DNA from: Rhodospirillaceae bacterium
Lineage (GTDB): Bacteria > Pseudomonadota > Alphaproteobacteria > Kiloniellales > DSM-21159
DNA: 64,000 nt
Direction: 5' to 3'
Assembly: GCA_006969625.1 (NCBI GenBank)
Contig: CP030885.1
Coordinates: 682,001-746,000 of the forward strand
Shown here: positions 37,525-47,542 of the stretch, one piece after another
Layout of the letters: every line of letters begins with the position of its first letter
Numbering within the stretch: position 1 is the first letter of the stretch
The notes under the pieces: generated by a model
Seen by the model: the letters and a program-made list of their open reading frames with translations, nothing else
Told to the model about the DNA's origin: nothing
Database searches by the model: none
Position numbers and translations under genes: made by a program

Positions 37525-38550
37525 ATGAGCGTGACGACGCAGAGCAGTTCGACCGGACCCGTGGCCGAGGCCGGACAGAAGATGCCCACCGGCGGCCCCG
37601 ACATCACGATCTCGGTGCGCCAGACCTTCGGCATCGACAGCGAGCTGCAGGTCCCTGCCTTCAGCCAGGCCAGCGACTACGTGCCCGACCTGGACGAGGC
37701 TTACCGCTTCGACCGCGACACAACGCTGGCGATCCTCGCTGGCTTCGCCTACAACCGGCGCGTCATGGTCCAGGGCTACCACGGCACCGGCAAGTCGACC
37801 CACATCGAGCAGGTCGCGGCCCGCCTGAACTGGCCGTGCATCCGCATCAACCTGGACAGCCACGTCAGCCGCATCGACCTGATCGGCAAGGACGCCATCG
37901 TGTTGCGCGACGGCCAGCAGGTGACCGAGTTCCGCGAGGGCCTCCTGCCCTGGGCGCTGCAGCACCCCTGCGCGCTGGTCTTCGACGAGTACGATGCCGG
38001 CCGCGCCGACGTGATGTTCGTCATCCAGCGCGTGCTGGAGGTCGAGGGCAAGCTGACCCTGCTCGACCAGAACAAGGTGATCCGCCCGCATCCGGCCTTC
38101 CGCCTGTTCGCCACCGCCAACACGGTCGGCCTCGGCGACACCACCGGCCTCTATCACGGCACCCAGCAGATCAACCAGGGCCAGATGGACCGCTGGAACA
38201 TCGTCGCCACCCTGAACTACCTGGAGCACGACGAGGAGGTCGACATCGCGCTGGCCAAGGCGCCGGACTACGACACGGCGGACGGGCGAAAGACGCTGTC
38301 GGCCATGGTCGCGCTGGCCGACCTGACGCGCAGCGGCTTCATCAACGGCGACATCTCGACGGTGATGAGCCCCCGCACGGTTATCACCTGGGCGGAGAAC
38401 GCGCGCATTTTCGACGATGTCGGCTTCGCCTTCCGCATCACCTTCCTGAACAAGTGCGACGAGATCGAGCGCCCCATCGTCGCCGAGTACTACCAGCGCT
38501 GCTTCAGCACGGAACTGCCCGAGACAGGCGTCAAGGCGACGCTGGTCTAG
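37525..38550 (+). CDS. cobS: Aerobic cobaltochelatase subunit CobS
   Basis: 341 residues, AAA+ ATPase of the aerobic cobalamin pathway. Walker A is GYHGTGKST (residues 84-92), Walker B is [11 protein letters not shown], and sensor regions include [10 protein letters not shown]. CobS and CobT form a ring that, with CobN, inserts cobalt into hydrogenobyrinic acid a,c-diamide. cobN is not in the window. It is directly followed by cobT (14 bp), so they should be cotranscribed. It belongs to the same family as BchI, in keeping with a phototroph. Confidence 0.96.
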   Translation: MSVTTQSSSTGPVAEAGQKMPTGGPDITISVRQTFGIDSELQVPAFSQASDYVPDLDEAYRFDRDTTLAILAGFAYNRRVMVQGYHGTGKSTHIEQVAARLNWPCIRINLDSHVSRIDLIGKDAIVLRDGQQVTEFREGLLPWALQHPCALVFDEYDAGRADVMFVIQRVLEVEGKLTLLDQNKVIRPHPAFRLFATANTVGLGDTTGLYHGTQQINQGQMDRWNIVATLNYLEHDEEVDIALAKAPDYDTADGRKTLSAMVALADLTRSGFINGDISTVMSPRTVITWAENARIFDDVGFAFRITFLNKCDEIERPIVAEYYQRCFSTELPETGVKATLV

Positions 38551-38564
38551 TTTCCCGGGATCGC

Positions 38565-40457
38565 ATGAGCCAGTCCGCCGACACGCCCATCGAGCGCTTC
38601 AAGCGCGCCACCGCCGCGACCTTGCGCGCAATCGCCTGCGAGACCGAGCTGACGGCCTCGTTCGGCAGTCCGAGCCCGGGCCAGGCGCCGCAGCAGCCGG
38701 ACAATCCGCGCGAGGTGCGCCTGCCCCTGCCCGGCCGCGACCTGCCGCTGGACGAGGTGCTGCAGGCGCGCGGCGAGGCCGACTCGGTGGCGCTGCGCCG
38801 GCGCTTCCACGACACCAAGACCCATGCCCGTTCGCGTCCGCACGAGCAGACGGCGCGCGAGATCTACGACGCGGTGGAGCAGGCGCGCTGCGAGGCGATC
38901 GGAGCCCAGAGGATGGCCGGCTGCGCGGTCAACATGGACGCCGCGCTTGATGACCGCTACCGCCAGCGCGGCTACGACCGCATCCAGACACGCGAGGAGG
39001 CGCCGCTGGCCGAGGCGCTGCGGCTGCTGGCGCGCGAGGCGATGACCGGCCAGACGGCGCCGGCTTCGGCGCGCCGGCTGGTCGATCTCTGGCGCGAGGC
39101 GCTCGACCCGCGCATCCTGCAGGAACTGCGCGATCTCAACCAGGTGATGGGCGACCAGGGCGCCTACGCCAAGGCAGTGCGCCAGTTGATCGCCGACCTC
39201 GACCTCGAGGCCAACGCCGACGAGGAACTGGACGAGGAAGACAATGAGGAGGAGAGCGACGGGGATCGTGCCGACGAAAGCCCCGACCAGCTCCGCGGCG
39301 AGGGCGGTGAGGAGGACTCCGGCGAGACCGCGGCGGCCAGCGAGGGCGAGCAGTCCGACCTGACCGACGCCGAGGCGGCCGACCAGGAGGCGGCCGAGGC
39401 CGAGGGCGAGATGATGGAGGGAGCGGCCGACGAGCAGCCGGGCAATCCGGGCCGGCGCCCGGAACACGACCGTCGCAACGCGCCGGACGAGGAGCCCTAC
39501 CGCGCCTTCGTCACCAAGTTCGACGAGACGGTCGAGGCGCCCGACCTCTGCGACGCCGACGAGCTCACACGCCTGCGCCAGATGCTCGACCAGCAGCTCA
39601 GCCACCTGCAGGGCGTCATCGCGCGGCTGGCCAACCGGCTGCAGCGCCGGCTGATGGCCAAGCAGACCCGTGCCTGGGAGTTCGACCTGGAGGAAGGGCT
39701 GCTGGACACCGCCCGCCTGGCGCGCGTCGTCGCCAATCCGGCGCACTCCCTGTCCTACAAGATGGAAAAGCAGACTGACTTTCGCGATACGGTGGTCACC
39801 CTGCTGATCGACAACTCCGGCTCCATGCGCGGCCGGCCGATCTCGGTCGCGGCGATGAGCGCCGACATCCTGGCGCGCACGCTGGAGCGCTGCGGCGTCA
39901 AGGTGGAAATCCTCGGTTTCACCACGCGCATGTGGAAGGGCGGCCAGGCGCGCGAGGCCTGGATCGCCGCCGGCAAGCCGCCGATGCCCGGCCGCCTCAA
40001 CGACTTGCGCCACATCGTCTATAAGTCGGCCGACACGCCCTGGCGCCGGGCCCGGCGCAACCTCGGCCTGATGCTGCGCGAAGGCATCCTGAAGGAGAAC
40101 ATCGACGGCGAGGCGCTGCTATGGGCGCACAACCGCCTGCTCGGCCGGCCGGAGCAGCGGCGCATCCTGATGGTGATATCCGACGGCGCGCCGGTCGACG
40201 ACTCGACTCTCTCGGTCAACCCGGGCAACTACCTGGAAAAGCACCTGCGCGAGGTGATCGCCTACATCGAGGGACGCAGCCCGGTCGAGCTGATCGCCAT
40301 CGGCATCGGCCACGACGTCACCCGCTACTACCGGCGCGCGGTCACCATCGTCGACGCCGAGCAGCTCGGTGGCACCATGTTGGAAAAGCTGGCCGAGCTG
40401 TTCGACGAGGAGGGGCCGAAGCCCAGCGCCCGGGCGCCGCGTCGGCTGGCCAGCTAG
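38565..40457 (+). CDS. cobT: Aerobic cobaltochelatase subunit CobT
   Basis: 630 residues. A helical N-terminal region (about 1-210) is followed by a very acidic low-complexity linker (about residues 215-320, many Glu/Asp) and a C-terminal von Willebrand A domain whose metal-ion-dependent adhesion site is DNSGSM (Asp416). [11 protein letters not shown] and [17 protein letters not shown] are also typical. It works with CobS as the cobaltochelatase chaperone ring. ATG 38565 lies 14 bp after cobS. Confidence 0.95.
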   Translation: MSQSADTPIERFKRATAATLRAIACETELTASFGSPSPGQAPQQPDNPREVRLPLPGRDLPLDEVLQARGEADSVALRRRFHDTKTHARSRPHEQTAREIYDAVEQARCEAIGAQRMAGCAVNMDAALDDRYRQRGYDRIQTREEAPLAEALRLLAREAMTGQTAPASARRLVDLWREALDPRILQELRDLNQVMGDQGAYAKAVRQLIADLDLEANADEELDEEDNEEESDGDRADESPDQLRGEGGEEDSGETAAASEGEQSDLTDAEAADQEAAEAEGEMMEGAADEQPGNPGRRPEHDRRNAPDEEPYRAFVTKFDETVEAPDLCDADELTRLRQMLDQQLSHLQGVIARLANRLQRRLMAKQTRAWEFDLEEGLLDTARLARVVANPAHSLSYKMEKQTDFRDTVVTLLIDNSGSMRGRPISVAAMSADILARTLERCGVKVEILGFTTRMWKGGQAREAWIAAGKPPMPGRLNDLRHIVYKSADTPWRRARRNLGLMLREGILKENIDGEALLWAHNRLLGRPEQRRILMVISDGAPVDDSTLSVNPGNYLEKHLREVIAYIEGRSPVELIAIGIGHDVTRYYRRAVTIVDAEQLGGTMLEKLAELFDEEGPKPSARAPRRLAS

Positions 40458-40536
40458 CCTGGGGTCGAACGGCCGTCGTTTTCCCGCAATCTGCTTCGGT
40501 TAGTCTGGCGTCCGTTCGTTCGCCTGGAGGGCTCTC

Positions 40537-41547
40537 ATGCGTGCAGCCTTTGCCCTGTTCTTCCTCGCCGTCCTGGCGCTGCGGCCGGCCGCAGGCGAGA
40601 CGCCCGGCCAACCGCTGGAGCTCTCTTCGCGCCTGGTCAAGCTGAACATCCAGGATTTGAGCCAGGATCGCGTCGGCCGTCTGGTTTGGCGCGGCGGGAT
40701 CGAGCTGCTGAGCCCGGATCCGGCGTTCGGCGGCCTCTCCGGCCTCTGGCTGGCGCCCGACGCGCGGCGCGCCGTCATGGTCTCCGACGAGGGCCGCTGG
40801 GTCGCCGTCTCCCTCGTCTACGACGACGACGGCGACCTGGTCGGCGCCGGCGACGCACGGATCGGTGCGCTGCTGGACGCCGCTGGTCGCGACCTGGGCG
40901 GCGACAAGGTGGCCGGCGACGCCGAGGCCCTCCTGGTGCTGCCGGACGGCTCGGCGCTGGTCTCCTTTGAGCGGGTGCACCGGATCGCGCGCTATCCCGG
41001 CCTGCCGCCGGCCGGCGTGCCGGTCGACCTGGCCATTCCGGCGGGGCACGCGCCAAAGGCCAACGAAGGCCTGGAGGGGCTGGCTCGCCTGCCCGACGGG
41101 CGCTTGCTGGCGCTCAGCGAGGGCCTGACCGCCGAGCGCGTCGGCGCCACGGTCTGGCAGGGGGCCATGACCGCCGGCCCCGGCCTGCCGACCTCCGCTG
41201 CCGACTGGCAGGCCTTCCATCTGCCGCAGGACGCCGACTTGGCGCCGGTCGAGGCGGCGCTCGGGCCGGAGGGCGTCTGGCTGTATTGGCTGGAGCGCGG
41301 CTGGTCGCCGATCGGCGGCATCCGCGTCAAGCTGAAGCGCGCACCTCTCGCCACGCTGCAGCCGGGGGCCCTGCTGCAGCCGGAGGAGCTGGCCTACCTG
41401 GTCGCGCCGCTCACTGCCGACAACTACGAGGGGCTCTGGCTGCGCCGCGGCCCCTCCGGCGAGACGCTGGTGACGATCCTCTCCGACGACAATTTCCAGG
41501 ATGTGCAGCGCACCCTGCTGCTTCAGTTCGAGCTGACGGATCAGTAG
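40537..41547 (+). CDS. Esterase-like phytase-fold periplasmic protein
   Basis: 336 residues with a cleavable signal peptide (MRAAFALFFLAVLALRPAAG). The mature part looks like a beta propeller: FGGLSGLWLAPDARRAVMVSD, GDAEALLVLPDGSALVSFER, ANEGLEGLARLPDGRLLALSE and NYEGLWLRRGPSGETLVTILS. These match the esterase-like-activity-of-phytase family (PF13449-type), periplasmic proteins of uncertain substrate, often in alphaproteobacteria. CGCCTGGAGGGCTCTC precedes the ATG. Confidence 0.83.
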   Translation: MRAAFALFFLAVLALRPAAGETPGQPLELSSRLVKLNIQDLSQDRVGRLVWRGGIELLSPDPAFGGLSGLWLAPDARRAVMVSDEGRWVAVSLVYDDDGDLVGAGDARIGALLDAAGRDLGGDKVAGDAEALLVLPDGSALVSFERVHRIARYPGLPPAGVPVDLAIPAGHAPKANEGLEGLARLPDGRLLALSEGLTAERVGATVWQGAMTAGPGLPTSAADWQAFHLPQDADLAPVEAALGPEGVWLYWLERGWSPIGGIRVKLKRAPLATLQPGALLQPEELAYLVAPLTADNYEGLWLRRGPSGETLVTILSDDNFQDVQRTLLLQFELTDQ

Positions 41548-41664
41548 GTCGCGACCGTCAGGCACAGGCTGCGGTCGGGGGCCGCCGAGCCGGAGGGTGC
41601 GCGCCGCGACTCGCGGACCGGGCTTCGCTGCCGCGCCCACGGGCCACCGGACGGCGTGCCCGAG

Positions 41665-42018
41665 TCACTCCGACGCGCGCTCGAAGGCTTGCCGGTCCTC
41701 GCCGCGCAGGGACCGGCGGCGGGTGGTTCGCCGGCAAAGCTCCTTTTCGCGCCGCAGCCGCGCCAGCCTGTGGGCTTCGTGGGACGCGTTCATGCGCAGC
41801 GGCAGCCTGTTGGCCCACTCGACCTCTTCCCGCGTCAATCCGATGTCGTCGAGCATCCGGTCGTCGAGGTGGAGCACCCGCTGAAAGGCGAGCCTGCGCC
41901 GGAGATCGGCGCACCAGCGGATGTACGCGGCCGCCGGACCGGCGAGACGGCGTTGCAGGAGCCGGACGAGGCCCGCAGGCCGCTGGGCTGCAAAGGCGTG
42001 AGGGTGATAGAGGGCCAT
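41665..42018 (-). CDS. DUF1127 domain protein
   Basis: 117 residues from ATG 42018, which has GGGAGGAGAAATCGC upstream; the open frame continues to 42123 but without such a site. The DUF1127 segment is RRRLAFQRVLHLDDRMLDDIGLTREEVEWANRLPL (a YjiS-like stretch with the D-D-R-M-L-x-D-I-G-L core). Members of this family are short, basic and involved in stress or phosphate responses in some alphaproteobacteria, including RNA binding. It is longer than usual at both ends. It is divergent from a LysR regulator. Confidence 0.82.
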   Translation of the reverse strand: MALYHPHAFAAQRPAGLVRLLQRRLAGPAAAYIRWCADLRRRLAFQRVLHLDDRMLDDIGLTREEVEWANRLPLRMNASHEAHRLARLRREKELCRRTTRRRSLRGEDRQAFERASE

Positions 42019-42088
42019 GCGATTTCTCCTCCCGACTGGCGAACCGAGGGTAGGAGAGATCGATTGATCAGCGTAACGAAATGTATTT

Positions 42089-42099
42089 ACGATAATCGT
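42089..42099. promoter_or_regulatory. Short palindrome in the DUF1127-LysR gap
   Basis: ACGAT-A-ATCGT is a perfect 11-bp palindrome embedded in AT-rich DNA between the two divergent genes, fitting a LysR T-N11-A type core. Function is inferred from position. Confidence 0.4.
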
Positions 42100-42121
42100 C
42101 AGCGAACCTGATGGATTGACC

Positions 42122-43069
42122 ATGCCTCAACCCGAGCACGCCCTCTTGGAGATCGCTCTCTTGCGGACCTTTGTGGTCGTGTGTGAGAGCGGGAGCTTCG
42201 CGGCCGCATCCAAGGCGGTGTGTCGAACGCCCTCCGCGGTCAGCATGCAGATGAACCGTCTGGAGGAGCTGCTTGGGCAGGACCTCTTCAAGAAGTCCGG
42301 CCGCAGCATCGAGCTGTCGCGTCACGGCGAAATGCTGCTCGGCTATGCGCGCCAGATTCTCAGGTTGAATCAGGAAGCGGTTTCGCGGTTTCGGGGACCG
42401 TCCCTCGAAGGCCGCATTCGCTTTGGCGCCCCGGACGACTTCGGCGTCCGTTTCCTGCCCGACATTCTGGCGCGCTTTGCCGAGACCCATCCCGATGTCT
42501 CGGTGGACGTCGTCCTGGCACCCAGCGTGGAATTGATGCCGCGATTCAAGGCGCAAGAGCTGGACCTGACGCTGATCACGACAGGCGAGGATCGGTCGAC
42601 CCTGCATTCGGAGCGGATCCTCCATACCGAAGACCTCTATTGGTTCGGACTGAAAGGCGGGATCGCAAGACACAAACGGCCGGTTCCTTTGGCGCTGGCC
42701 GAGCAAGGCTGCTCGTGGCGCGCCGCGGCCCTGCGCGCCTTCAACCGGTCCGAGCTGTCCTATCGCGTGAGCTATTCCTCGGAGAACTGTCAGGGGCAGC
42801 TCGCCGCCTTGCGGGCCGATCTCGCCATTGCGCCTCTACCCGCCAGCCTGGCAGGCCCCGAACTCGAGCGGATTTCTCCGGAGGACGGCCTCCCCGCGAT
42901 CGGCGCCTATCAACTGCGGCTCCTCGAACAGGTGGAGACGACCGAAGCAGGCCAGGTCTTCGCGCGCCACGTCGTCGACAGCTTCCGGGAAATGGCGCCC
43001 GTGTTGAAACGGGAAGAACGGCCGGCGCGAAGGAGGGAACAGGCGAGACTGACACGGGCGGCCGTCTGA
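42122..43069 (+). CDS. LysR family transcriptional regulator
   Basis: 315 residues from ATG 42122 (a TTG at 42116 is also in frame). The helix-turn-helix is LLRTFVVVCESGSFAAASKA followed by TPSAVSMQMNRLEELLGQDLFKKSGRSIEL. The effector domain begins GRIRFGAPDDFGVRFLPDIL and resembles the LrhA/HdfR-type group. Base composition is somewhat lower in GC than the neighbours. It is divergent from the DUF1127 gene, its likely target. Confidence 0.88.
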   Translation: MPQPEHALLEIALLRTFVVVCESGSFAAASKAVCRTPSAVSMQMNRLEELLGQDLFKKSGRSIELSRHGEMLLGYARQILRLNQEAVSRFRGPSLEGRIRFGAPDDFGVRFLPDILARFAETHPDVSVDVVLAPSVELMPRFKAQELDLTLITTGEDRSTLHSERILHTEDLYWFGLKGGIARHKRPVPLALAEQGCSWRAAALRAFNRSELSYRVSYSSENCQGQLAALRADLAIAPLPASLAGPELERISPEDGLPAIGAYQLRLLEQVETTEAGQVFARHVVDSFREMAPVLKREERPARRREQARLTRAAV

Positions 43070-43182
43070 CCCAGCCCCGGGTTCTGCCCCCGGTCCTACA
43101 TGCAAGACCGCTTGGCCCGTCGACTGTCTCCCAGGCTCTGGAAGAACGCGCTGCTCGCTTCGAGCTGTTTTGGGCCATCCTT

Positions 43183-43935
43183 TCAGTAGGTCACGGCCGT
43201 CAGGTAAAGGCCCTGGGCGGGCGCCGTCGGGCCGGCGGCGCGGCGGTCCTTGGCGGCCAGCGCCGCGGCCAGGTCCTCGGGCGACCACTTGCCCTCGCCG
43301 ACCAGCTTCAGGGAACCCACCATGTTGCGCACCTGGTGGTGCAGAAAGCTGCGGGCGGCGGCATGGACGTGCAGCTCGGTACCGGCCGGACCAACTTCGG
43401 CGACCTCCACGCGCAATTCGTCCAAGGTCTTCAGCGGACTAGCGGCCTGGCATTCGCTGGCGCGGAAGGAGCTGAAGTCGCGATGGCCGACCAGGCGGTC
43501 GGCGCCGGCCTGCATGGCGGCCGGGTCGAGCGCCACCGGCACCCACCAGACCCTCCCGCGCAACAGCGCCGGCGGGGCGGGACGGCAGAGGATGCGGTAG
43601 AGATAGCGCCGGCCGGTGGCGGAGAAGCGGGCGTGGAAGTCGTCCGCAACGGCCTCGGCAGCCAGCACCGCCACCGGCGCCGGCTTCAGGTGCGCGTTCA
43701 GCGCCTTGGCGACGGTGGCCGCATCGGTTTCCTTCGCGATGTCCACATGGGCGACCTGGCCGGTGGCGTGCACGCCGGTGTCGGTGCGCCCGGCTGCCTG
43801 CACCGTGGCACGCTCGCCGCAGAAGCCGAAGACAGCCTCCTCCAAGGCCGCCTGCACGCTCGGGCCGTTGTCCTGGCGCTGCCAACCGACGAAGGGCGCG
43901 CCGTCGTACTCCAGCAGCAGCTTGTAGCGGGTCAT
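43183..43935 (-). CDS. truA: tRNA pseudouridine synthase A
   Basis: 250 residues. It isomerises uridines 38-40 of the anticodon stem. [21 protein letters not shown], then [17 protein letters not shown] with the catalytic Asp, [16 protein letters not shown] and [13 protein letters not shown] are the TruA signature blocks. ATG 43935 overlaps the fmt stop by 4 nt, so fmt and truA are translationally coupled. Confidence 0.96.
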   Translation of the reverse strand: MTRYKLLLEYDGAPFVGWQRQDNGPSVQAALEEAVFGFCGERATVQAAGRTDTGVHATGQVAHVDIAKETDAATVAKALNAHLKPAPVAVLAAEAVADDFHARFSATGRRYLYRILCRPAPPALLRGRVWWVPVALDPAAMQAGADRLVGHRDFSSFRASECQAASPLKTLDELRVEVAEVGPAGTELHVHAAARSFLHHQVRNMVGSLKLVGEGKWSPEDLAAALAAKDRRAAGPTAPAQGLYLTAVTY

Positions 43936-44924
43936 GTGCCGGCGCCGGAACTCGCCTCGGCGTCCTTGCCTGCCTCGGGCAACGGCAGGCGCGTCCCGGC
44001 CGGGATGGGAAAGCCGCGCAGGAAGGCCGCCGTCTCGGCCGGCGCCTTGCCGGGCCGCTGCAGGCGGGTCGGGCGGAGTGCGCCTGCGCCGCAGGCGACG
44101 GTCAGCGCCGCATCCAGCACTTCGCCAGAGGCGCCGCCGGTCTCGGGTACGAGGTCGGCGGCCAGCACCTTGACGCGCGTGCCGTCCGGTGTCGCGAAGA
44201 CGGCGCCGGGCCAGGGGGTGAAGGCGCGCACCTGGCGTGCCAGCTCCAGCGCCGGCCGGCGCCAGTCCAGCCGCGCCTCGTCGCGGCTCAGCTTGTGCGC
44301 ATAGGTGATGCCGTGCGCCGACTGCGGCTCGGGCGTCAGGCGCCCGGTCACCAGCCCTTCCAGAGCCTCGACGATGGCGACGGCGCCGATCGCCGCCAGG
44401 CGATCGTGCAGCGCCTGCGCGGTATCGTCGGGGCCGATCGGCGTGCGCCGCGCCAGCAGCACCGGACCTGTGTCCAGCCCGGCCTCCATGCGCATGATGC
44501 ACACGCCGGTCTCGCTGTCGCCGGCCAGGATGGCGCGCTGGATCGGCGCCGCGCCGCGCCAGCGCGGCAGCAGCGAGGCGTGGATGTTGAGGCAGCCGAG
44601 CCGCGGCGCATCTAGGACCGCCTGCGGCAGGATCAGCCCGTAGGCCGCGACCACCGCCGCGTCCAGGTTCAGCGCGGCGAAGGCCGCCTGCGCCTGCGGG
44701 TCGCGCAGGCTGGTCGGCGTGCGCACCGGCCAGCCGCGCGCCGCCGCCGCGGCGTGCACGGGGCTCGGCCGCGGCTTGTGTCCACGGCCGGCGGGGCGCG
44801 GCGGCTGGGAGTAGACGCAGGCGATCTCGTGCCCCGCCTCGGCCAGTGCCAGCAGCGCCGGCACGGCGAAGTCCGGCGTGCCCATGAAGGCCAGCCTAAG
44901 GCGCTGTGCGGAGGTTTCGCTCAT
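43932..44924 (-). CDS. fmt: Methionyl-tRNA formyltransferase
   Basis: 330 residues. [25 protein letters not shown] opens the formyl-transfer domain, with [21 protein letters not shown] carrying the catalytic Asn-His and [17 protein letters not shown] the conserved Asp region. The C-terminal OB-like domain follows [12 protein letters not shown]. It formylates initiator Met-tRNA. ATG 44924 was selected; the frame is open to 44999. The usual partner def lies 0.7 kb upstream, separated by a toxin-antitoxin pair. Confidence 0.96.
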   Translation of the reverse strand: MSETSAQRLRLAFMGTPDFAVPALLALAEAGHEIACVYSQPPRPAGRGHKPRPSPVHAAAAARGWPVRTPTSLRDPQAQAAFAALNLDAAVVAAYGLILPQAVLDAPRLGCLNIHASLLPRWRGAAPIQRAILAGDSETGVCIMRMEAGLDTGPVLLARRTPIGPDDTAQALHDRLAAIGAVAIVEALEGLVTGRLTPEPQSAHGITYAHKLSRDEARLDWRRPALELARQVRAFTPWPGAVFATPDGTRVKVLAADLVPETGGASGEVLDAALTVACGAGALRPTRLQRPGKAPAETAAFLRGFPIPAGTRLPLPEAGKDAEASSGAGT

Positions 44925-44970
44925 GCCGTGCGGTTTATCACGCGCCGTCGGGGCGGGGGAGGGGAGGCGT

Positions 44971-45363
44971 TCACCAGAGCACGGTGATGTCGAACGCACG
45001 GAACGCCGAATCGACTGTCACGAGCGTCAGTCGTTCTTGCCGCGCCTGCGCCGCCAGCATCCGATCGAAGGGGTCGCGATGTGCTGCGGGAAGGGCGCCT
45101 GCGCTCTGCGCGTGCTCCATCAGAATCGGCAGTTCGCGGAATCCGGACTTGCCGATGTAGAAACGGATCCGTTCGGGTACGTCCCCGGCCTCGGGCAGGA
45201 GTCCGAGGCGCGCCTTGGTGGCGATCTCCCAGGCGGTGGCGCTGCTGACGAACACATCGTTTTCCGGATCGCCGACGGCGTCTCGCGCCGCTCCCGAGAG
45301 CCGCGGACTGTCGAACAGCCACCAAAGAAACGCGTGCGTGTCGAGGAGAAGCTGATGCGCCAC
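44971..45363 (-). CDS. VapC-like PIN-domain toxin
   Basis: 130 residues. [14 protein letters not shown] supplies the first acidic residue, [15 protein letters not shown] the second (Glu), and [13 protein letters not shown] with [12 protein letters not shown] the third and fourth, the PIN-domain ribonuclease set. VapC toxins cleave tRNA or rRNA when freed from antitoxin. The start is GTG 45363, sharing a base with the antitoxin stop (TAGTG), a typical coupled arrangement. Confidence 0.9.
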   Translation of the reverse strand: MAHQLLLDTHAFLWWLFDSPRLSGAARDAVGDPENDVFVSSATAWEIATKARLGLLPEAGDVPERIRFYIGKSGFRELPILMEHAQSAGALPAAHRDPFDRMLAAQARQERLTLVTVDSAFRAFDITVLW

Positions 45364-45587
45364 TATCGCTCCCAGGCGCGCAGTTCGTCCTCTGGCAACG
45401 GCTCGAAGAACGCATCCGTCAGCCGCCCCTTTGCCAAGCCGGGCTCTCGGCGCCTTCGTTCCTCGACGACGGCGAGACGCACCAGAGGCTTCCCGGCCTT
45501 GGCAATAACGATTTCTTCGCCGGCCAGCGCACGTTCGACTAGCCGCGAGAATTGCGTCTTCGCTTCATGAATGTTGAAGGTCGTCAT
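45363..45587 (-). CDS. Phd/YefM-type antitoxin
   Basis: 74 residues starting MTTFNIHEAKTQFSRLVERAL, then GEEIVIAKAGKPLVRL, the Phd/YefM N-terminal DNA-binding fold. The C-terminal tail (LTDAFFEPLPEDELRAWER) would wrap the PIN toxin. ATG 45587 is preferred over an upstream start at 45620. It precedes and overlaps the toxin gene by one base. Confidence 0.9.
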   Translation of the reverse strand: MTTFNIHEAKTQFSRLVERALAGEEIVIAKAGKPLVRLAVVEERRRREPGLAKGRLTDAFFEPLPEDELRAWER

Positions 45588-45603
45588 CGCCCGGCTCTGC
45601 TCA

Positions 45604-45631
45604 TCGGACTTAGTCCACAAACTTAGTCCGA
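45604..45631. promoter_or_regulatory. Repeats upstream of the toxin-antitoxin pair
   Basis: TCGGACT (45604-45610) and AGTCCGA (45625-45631) are perfect inverted arms, and ACTTAGTCC occurs twice as a direct repeat (45608-45616 and 45621-45629). Their position just before the antitoxin start suits an autoregulatory operator. Confidence 0.55.
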
Positions 45632-45650
45632 CAAGAGATAAGACACAAGT

Positions 45651-46190
45651 CTAGCTCGCTGCCGCGCTGTAGGCGGGCAGGGCGTGCTGCTTCTTCGCCT
45701 TCAGCAGCTTGCGCAGGATCATGTTGCGCTTCAGCGCCGACATGTGGTCGACGAAGAGGATGCCGTCCAGATGGTCGATCTCGTGCTGGATGCAGGTGGC
45801 CAGGATGCCCTCGGCCTGCAGCTCGCGGATCTCGTCCTGGGCGTCCAGGTAGCGCACGCGGATCGCCGCCGGCCGCGCCACCTCGCCGTAGTGGTCGGGC
45901 AGCGACAGGCAGCCTTCCTCGTAGTTGGCGTCCTCGTCGGAGACCCAGACCAGCTCGGGGTTGGCCATCTGGAAGGGCTGCGGCTCCTCGCCCTCGCGCG
46001 CCACGTCGACGACGATGACGCGCTTGAGCGCGCCGACCTGCGGCGCGGCCAGGCCGATGCCGGGGGCGGCGTACATGGTCTCCAGCATGTCGTCCATCAG
46101 GCGGCGGACCGACTCGTCGACGCGCTCCACTGGTTTCGCCTTCTGCTTCAGGCGCGGATCGGGCGCCGTCAGGATCGGCAGCTTGGCCAT
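45651..46190 (-). CDS. def: Peptide deformylase
   Basis: 179 residues. Motif 1 GIGLAAPQVG (residues 44-53), motif 2 EGCLSLP with metal ligand Cys94, and motif 3 QHEIDHLDG with His136, catalytic Glu137 and His140 are intact. It removes the N-formyl group from new proteins. def normally leads a def-fmt operon; here a toxin-antitoxin pair lies between def and fmt-truA on the same strand. It is divergent from rmuC. Confidence 0.97.
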   Translation of the reverse strand: MAKLPILTAPDPRLKQKAKPVERVDESVRRLMDDMLETMYAAPGIGLAAPQVGALKRVIVVDVAREGEEPQPFQMANPELVWVSDEDANYEEGCLSLPDHYGEVARPAAIRVRYLDAQDEIRELQAEGILATCIQHEIDHLDGILFVDHMSALKRNMILRKLLKAKKQHALPAYSAAAS

Positions 46191-46352
46191 GGTTTCGGAA
46201 TTCCGCCCGTTTCGCGGCTTCGGCCGCTGATTGAAATCGTTCCAACCAGTTATTGTCTGGCCGGCGTGGCGTCAAGATTGTGACGGTCGGCGACTCGGTC
46301 GTGGCGATGTAGTCTCGTCACCCGGCCCACCACAAGCACAGGACTCTCCACC

Positions 46353-47510
46353 GTGGCGCTCTCGCCGGAACTGCTCGTGGCCGTGCTCGCCCTGCTGCTG
46401 GTCGTCGCGCTCGCCGCCCTCCTGGCCGTCGTGCTGCTGCGCCGCCGGCCGGCCGGCGAGACGGCCGAGGCGGCGCGGCGCGAGGCCGAGCTGCTGGCGC
46501 TGCAGGAGCGGCTCAAGGTGATGGCCGAGGGGCAGGCCACCGCGCAGGCGCAGATCGCCGAGGCGCTGCGCGCGCAGGAGCGCCAGCTCGGCGCGGCGAT
46601 GGACGCGCGGCTCGGCGACTTCACCAAGCGGGTGACCGAGCGGCTGAACGAGCAGGCGGTGGCCCAGTCGACCAGCATGACCGACCTGCGCGAGCGGCTG
46701 GCGGTGATCGACCGGGCGCAGAAGAACATTACCGAGCTTTCGACCCAGGTGGTCGGCCTGCAGGACATCCTGTCCAACAAGCAGGCGCGCGGCGCCTTCG
46801 GCGAGGTGCAGCTCAAGGACCTGGTGACCTCGACCCTGCCGCCCAGCGCCTACGAGTTCCAGGCCACCCTGGCCGGCGGGCGGCGCGCCGACTGCCTGAT
46901 CAAGCTGCCCAACCCGCCGGGGCCGATCGCCATCGACGCCAAGTTCCCGCTGGAGAGCTACAAGATCCTGCGCGAGGCCGGCGACGAGGCGGCCCGCCTG
47001 CAGGCCCAGCGCCAGTTCGCCGCCGACCTGCGCAAGCACGTGCGCGACATCGCCGAGCGCTACATCGTGCCCGGCGAGACGGCGGAGTCCGCGCTGCTGT
47101 TCCTGCCGAGCGAAGCGGTCTACGCCGAGCTGCACGCCAACTTCCCCAACGTGGTGGAGGAGAGCTACCGCGCGCGGGTCTGGATCGTCTCGCCGACCAC
47201 CATGATGGCGACGCTGAACACCGTGCGTGCGGTGCTGCGCGACGTGCGCATGCGCGAGCAGGCCGGCGTGATCCAGAAGGAGGTGGCGACGATGCTGGAG
47301 GACGTCGCCCGCCTCGACGAGCGGGTCGGCAAGCTGCAGCGCCACTTCGACCAGACCAGCGAGGACGTGCGCCAGATCCGCATCTCGACCGAGAAGGTCA
47401 CCAAGCGCGGCGAGCGCATCAAGGATCTGGAGCTGGAGGACGAGGCGGCCGACGCCGGCCCGCGCCTCGCCGACAGCACGGGCACGCGCGGCCCGCGCCT
47501 GGTGGAGTAG
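46353..47510 (+). CDS. rmuC: DNA recombination protein RmuC
   Basis: 385 residues. An N-terminal membrane helix (LLVAVLALLLVVALAALLAVVLL) is followed by a long coiled coil (about residues 35-135) and the RmuC nuclease-like domain with GAFGEVQLKDLV, ADCLIKLP, IAIDAKFPLESY and LFLPSEAVYAEL, WIVSPTTMMATLNT. RmuC limits inversions at short repeats. The start is GTG 46353. It is divergent from def. Confidence 0.94.
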   Translation: MALSPELLVAVLALLLVVALAALLAVVLLRRRPAGETAEAARREAELLALQERLKVMAEGQATAQAQIAEALRAQERQLGAAMDARLGDFTKRVTERLNEQAVAQSTSMTDLRERLAVIDRAQKNITELSTQVVGLQDILSNKQARGAFGEVQLKDLVTSTLPPSAYEFQATLAGGRRADCLIKLPNPPGPIAIDAKFPLESYKILREAGDEAARLQAQRQFAADLRKHVRDIAERYIVPGETAESALLFLPSEAVYAELHANFPNVVEESYRARVWIVSPTTMMATLNTVRAVLRDVRMREQAGVIQKEVATMLEDVARLDERVGKLQRHFDQTSEDVRQIRISTEKVTKRGERIKDLELEDEAADAGPRLADSTGTRGPRLVE

Positions 47511-47542
47511 CGGTTCTGCGCGCGCCGCCGCGATTCCAGGAC

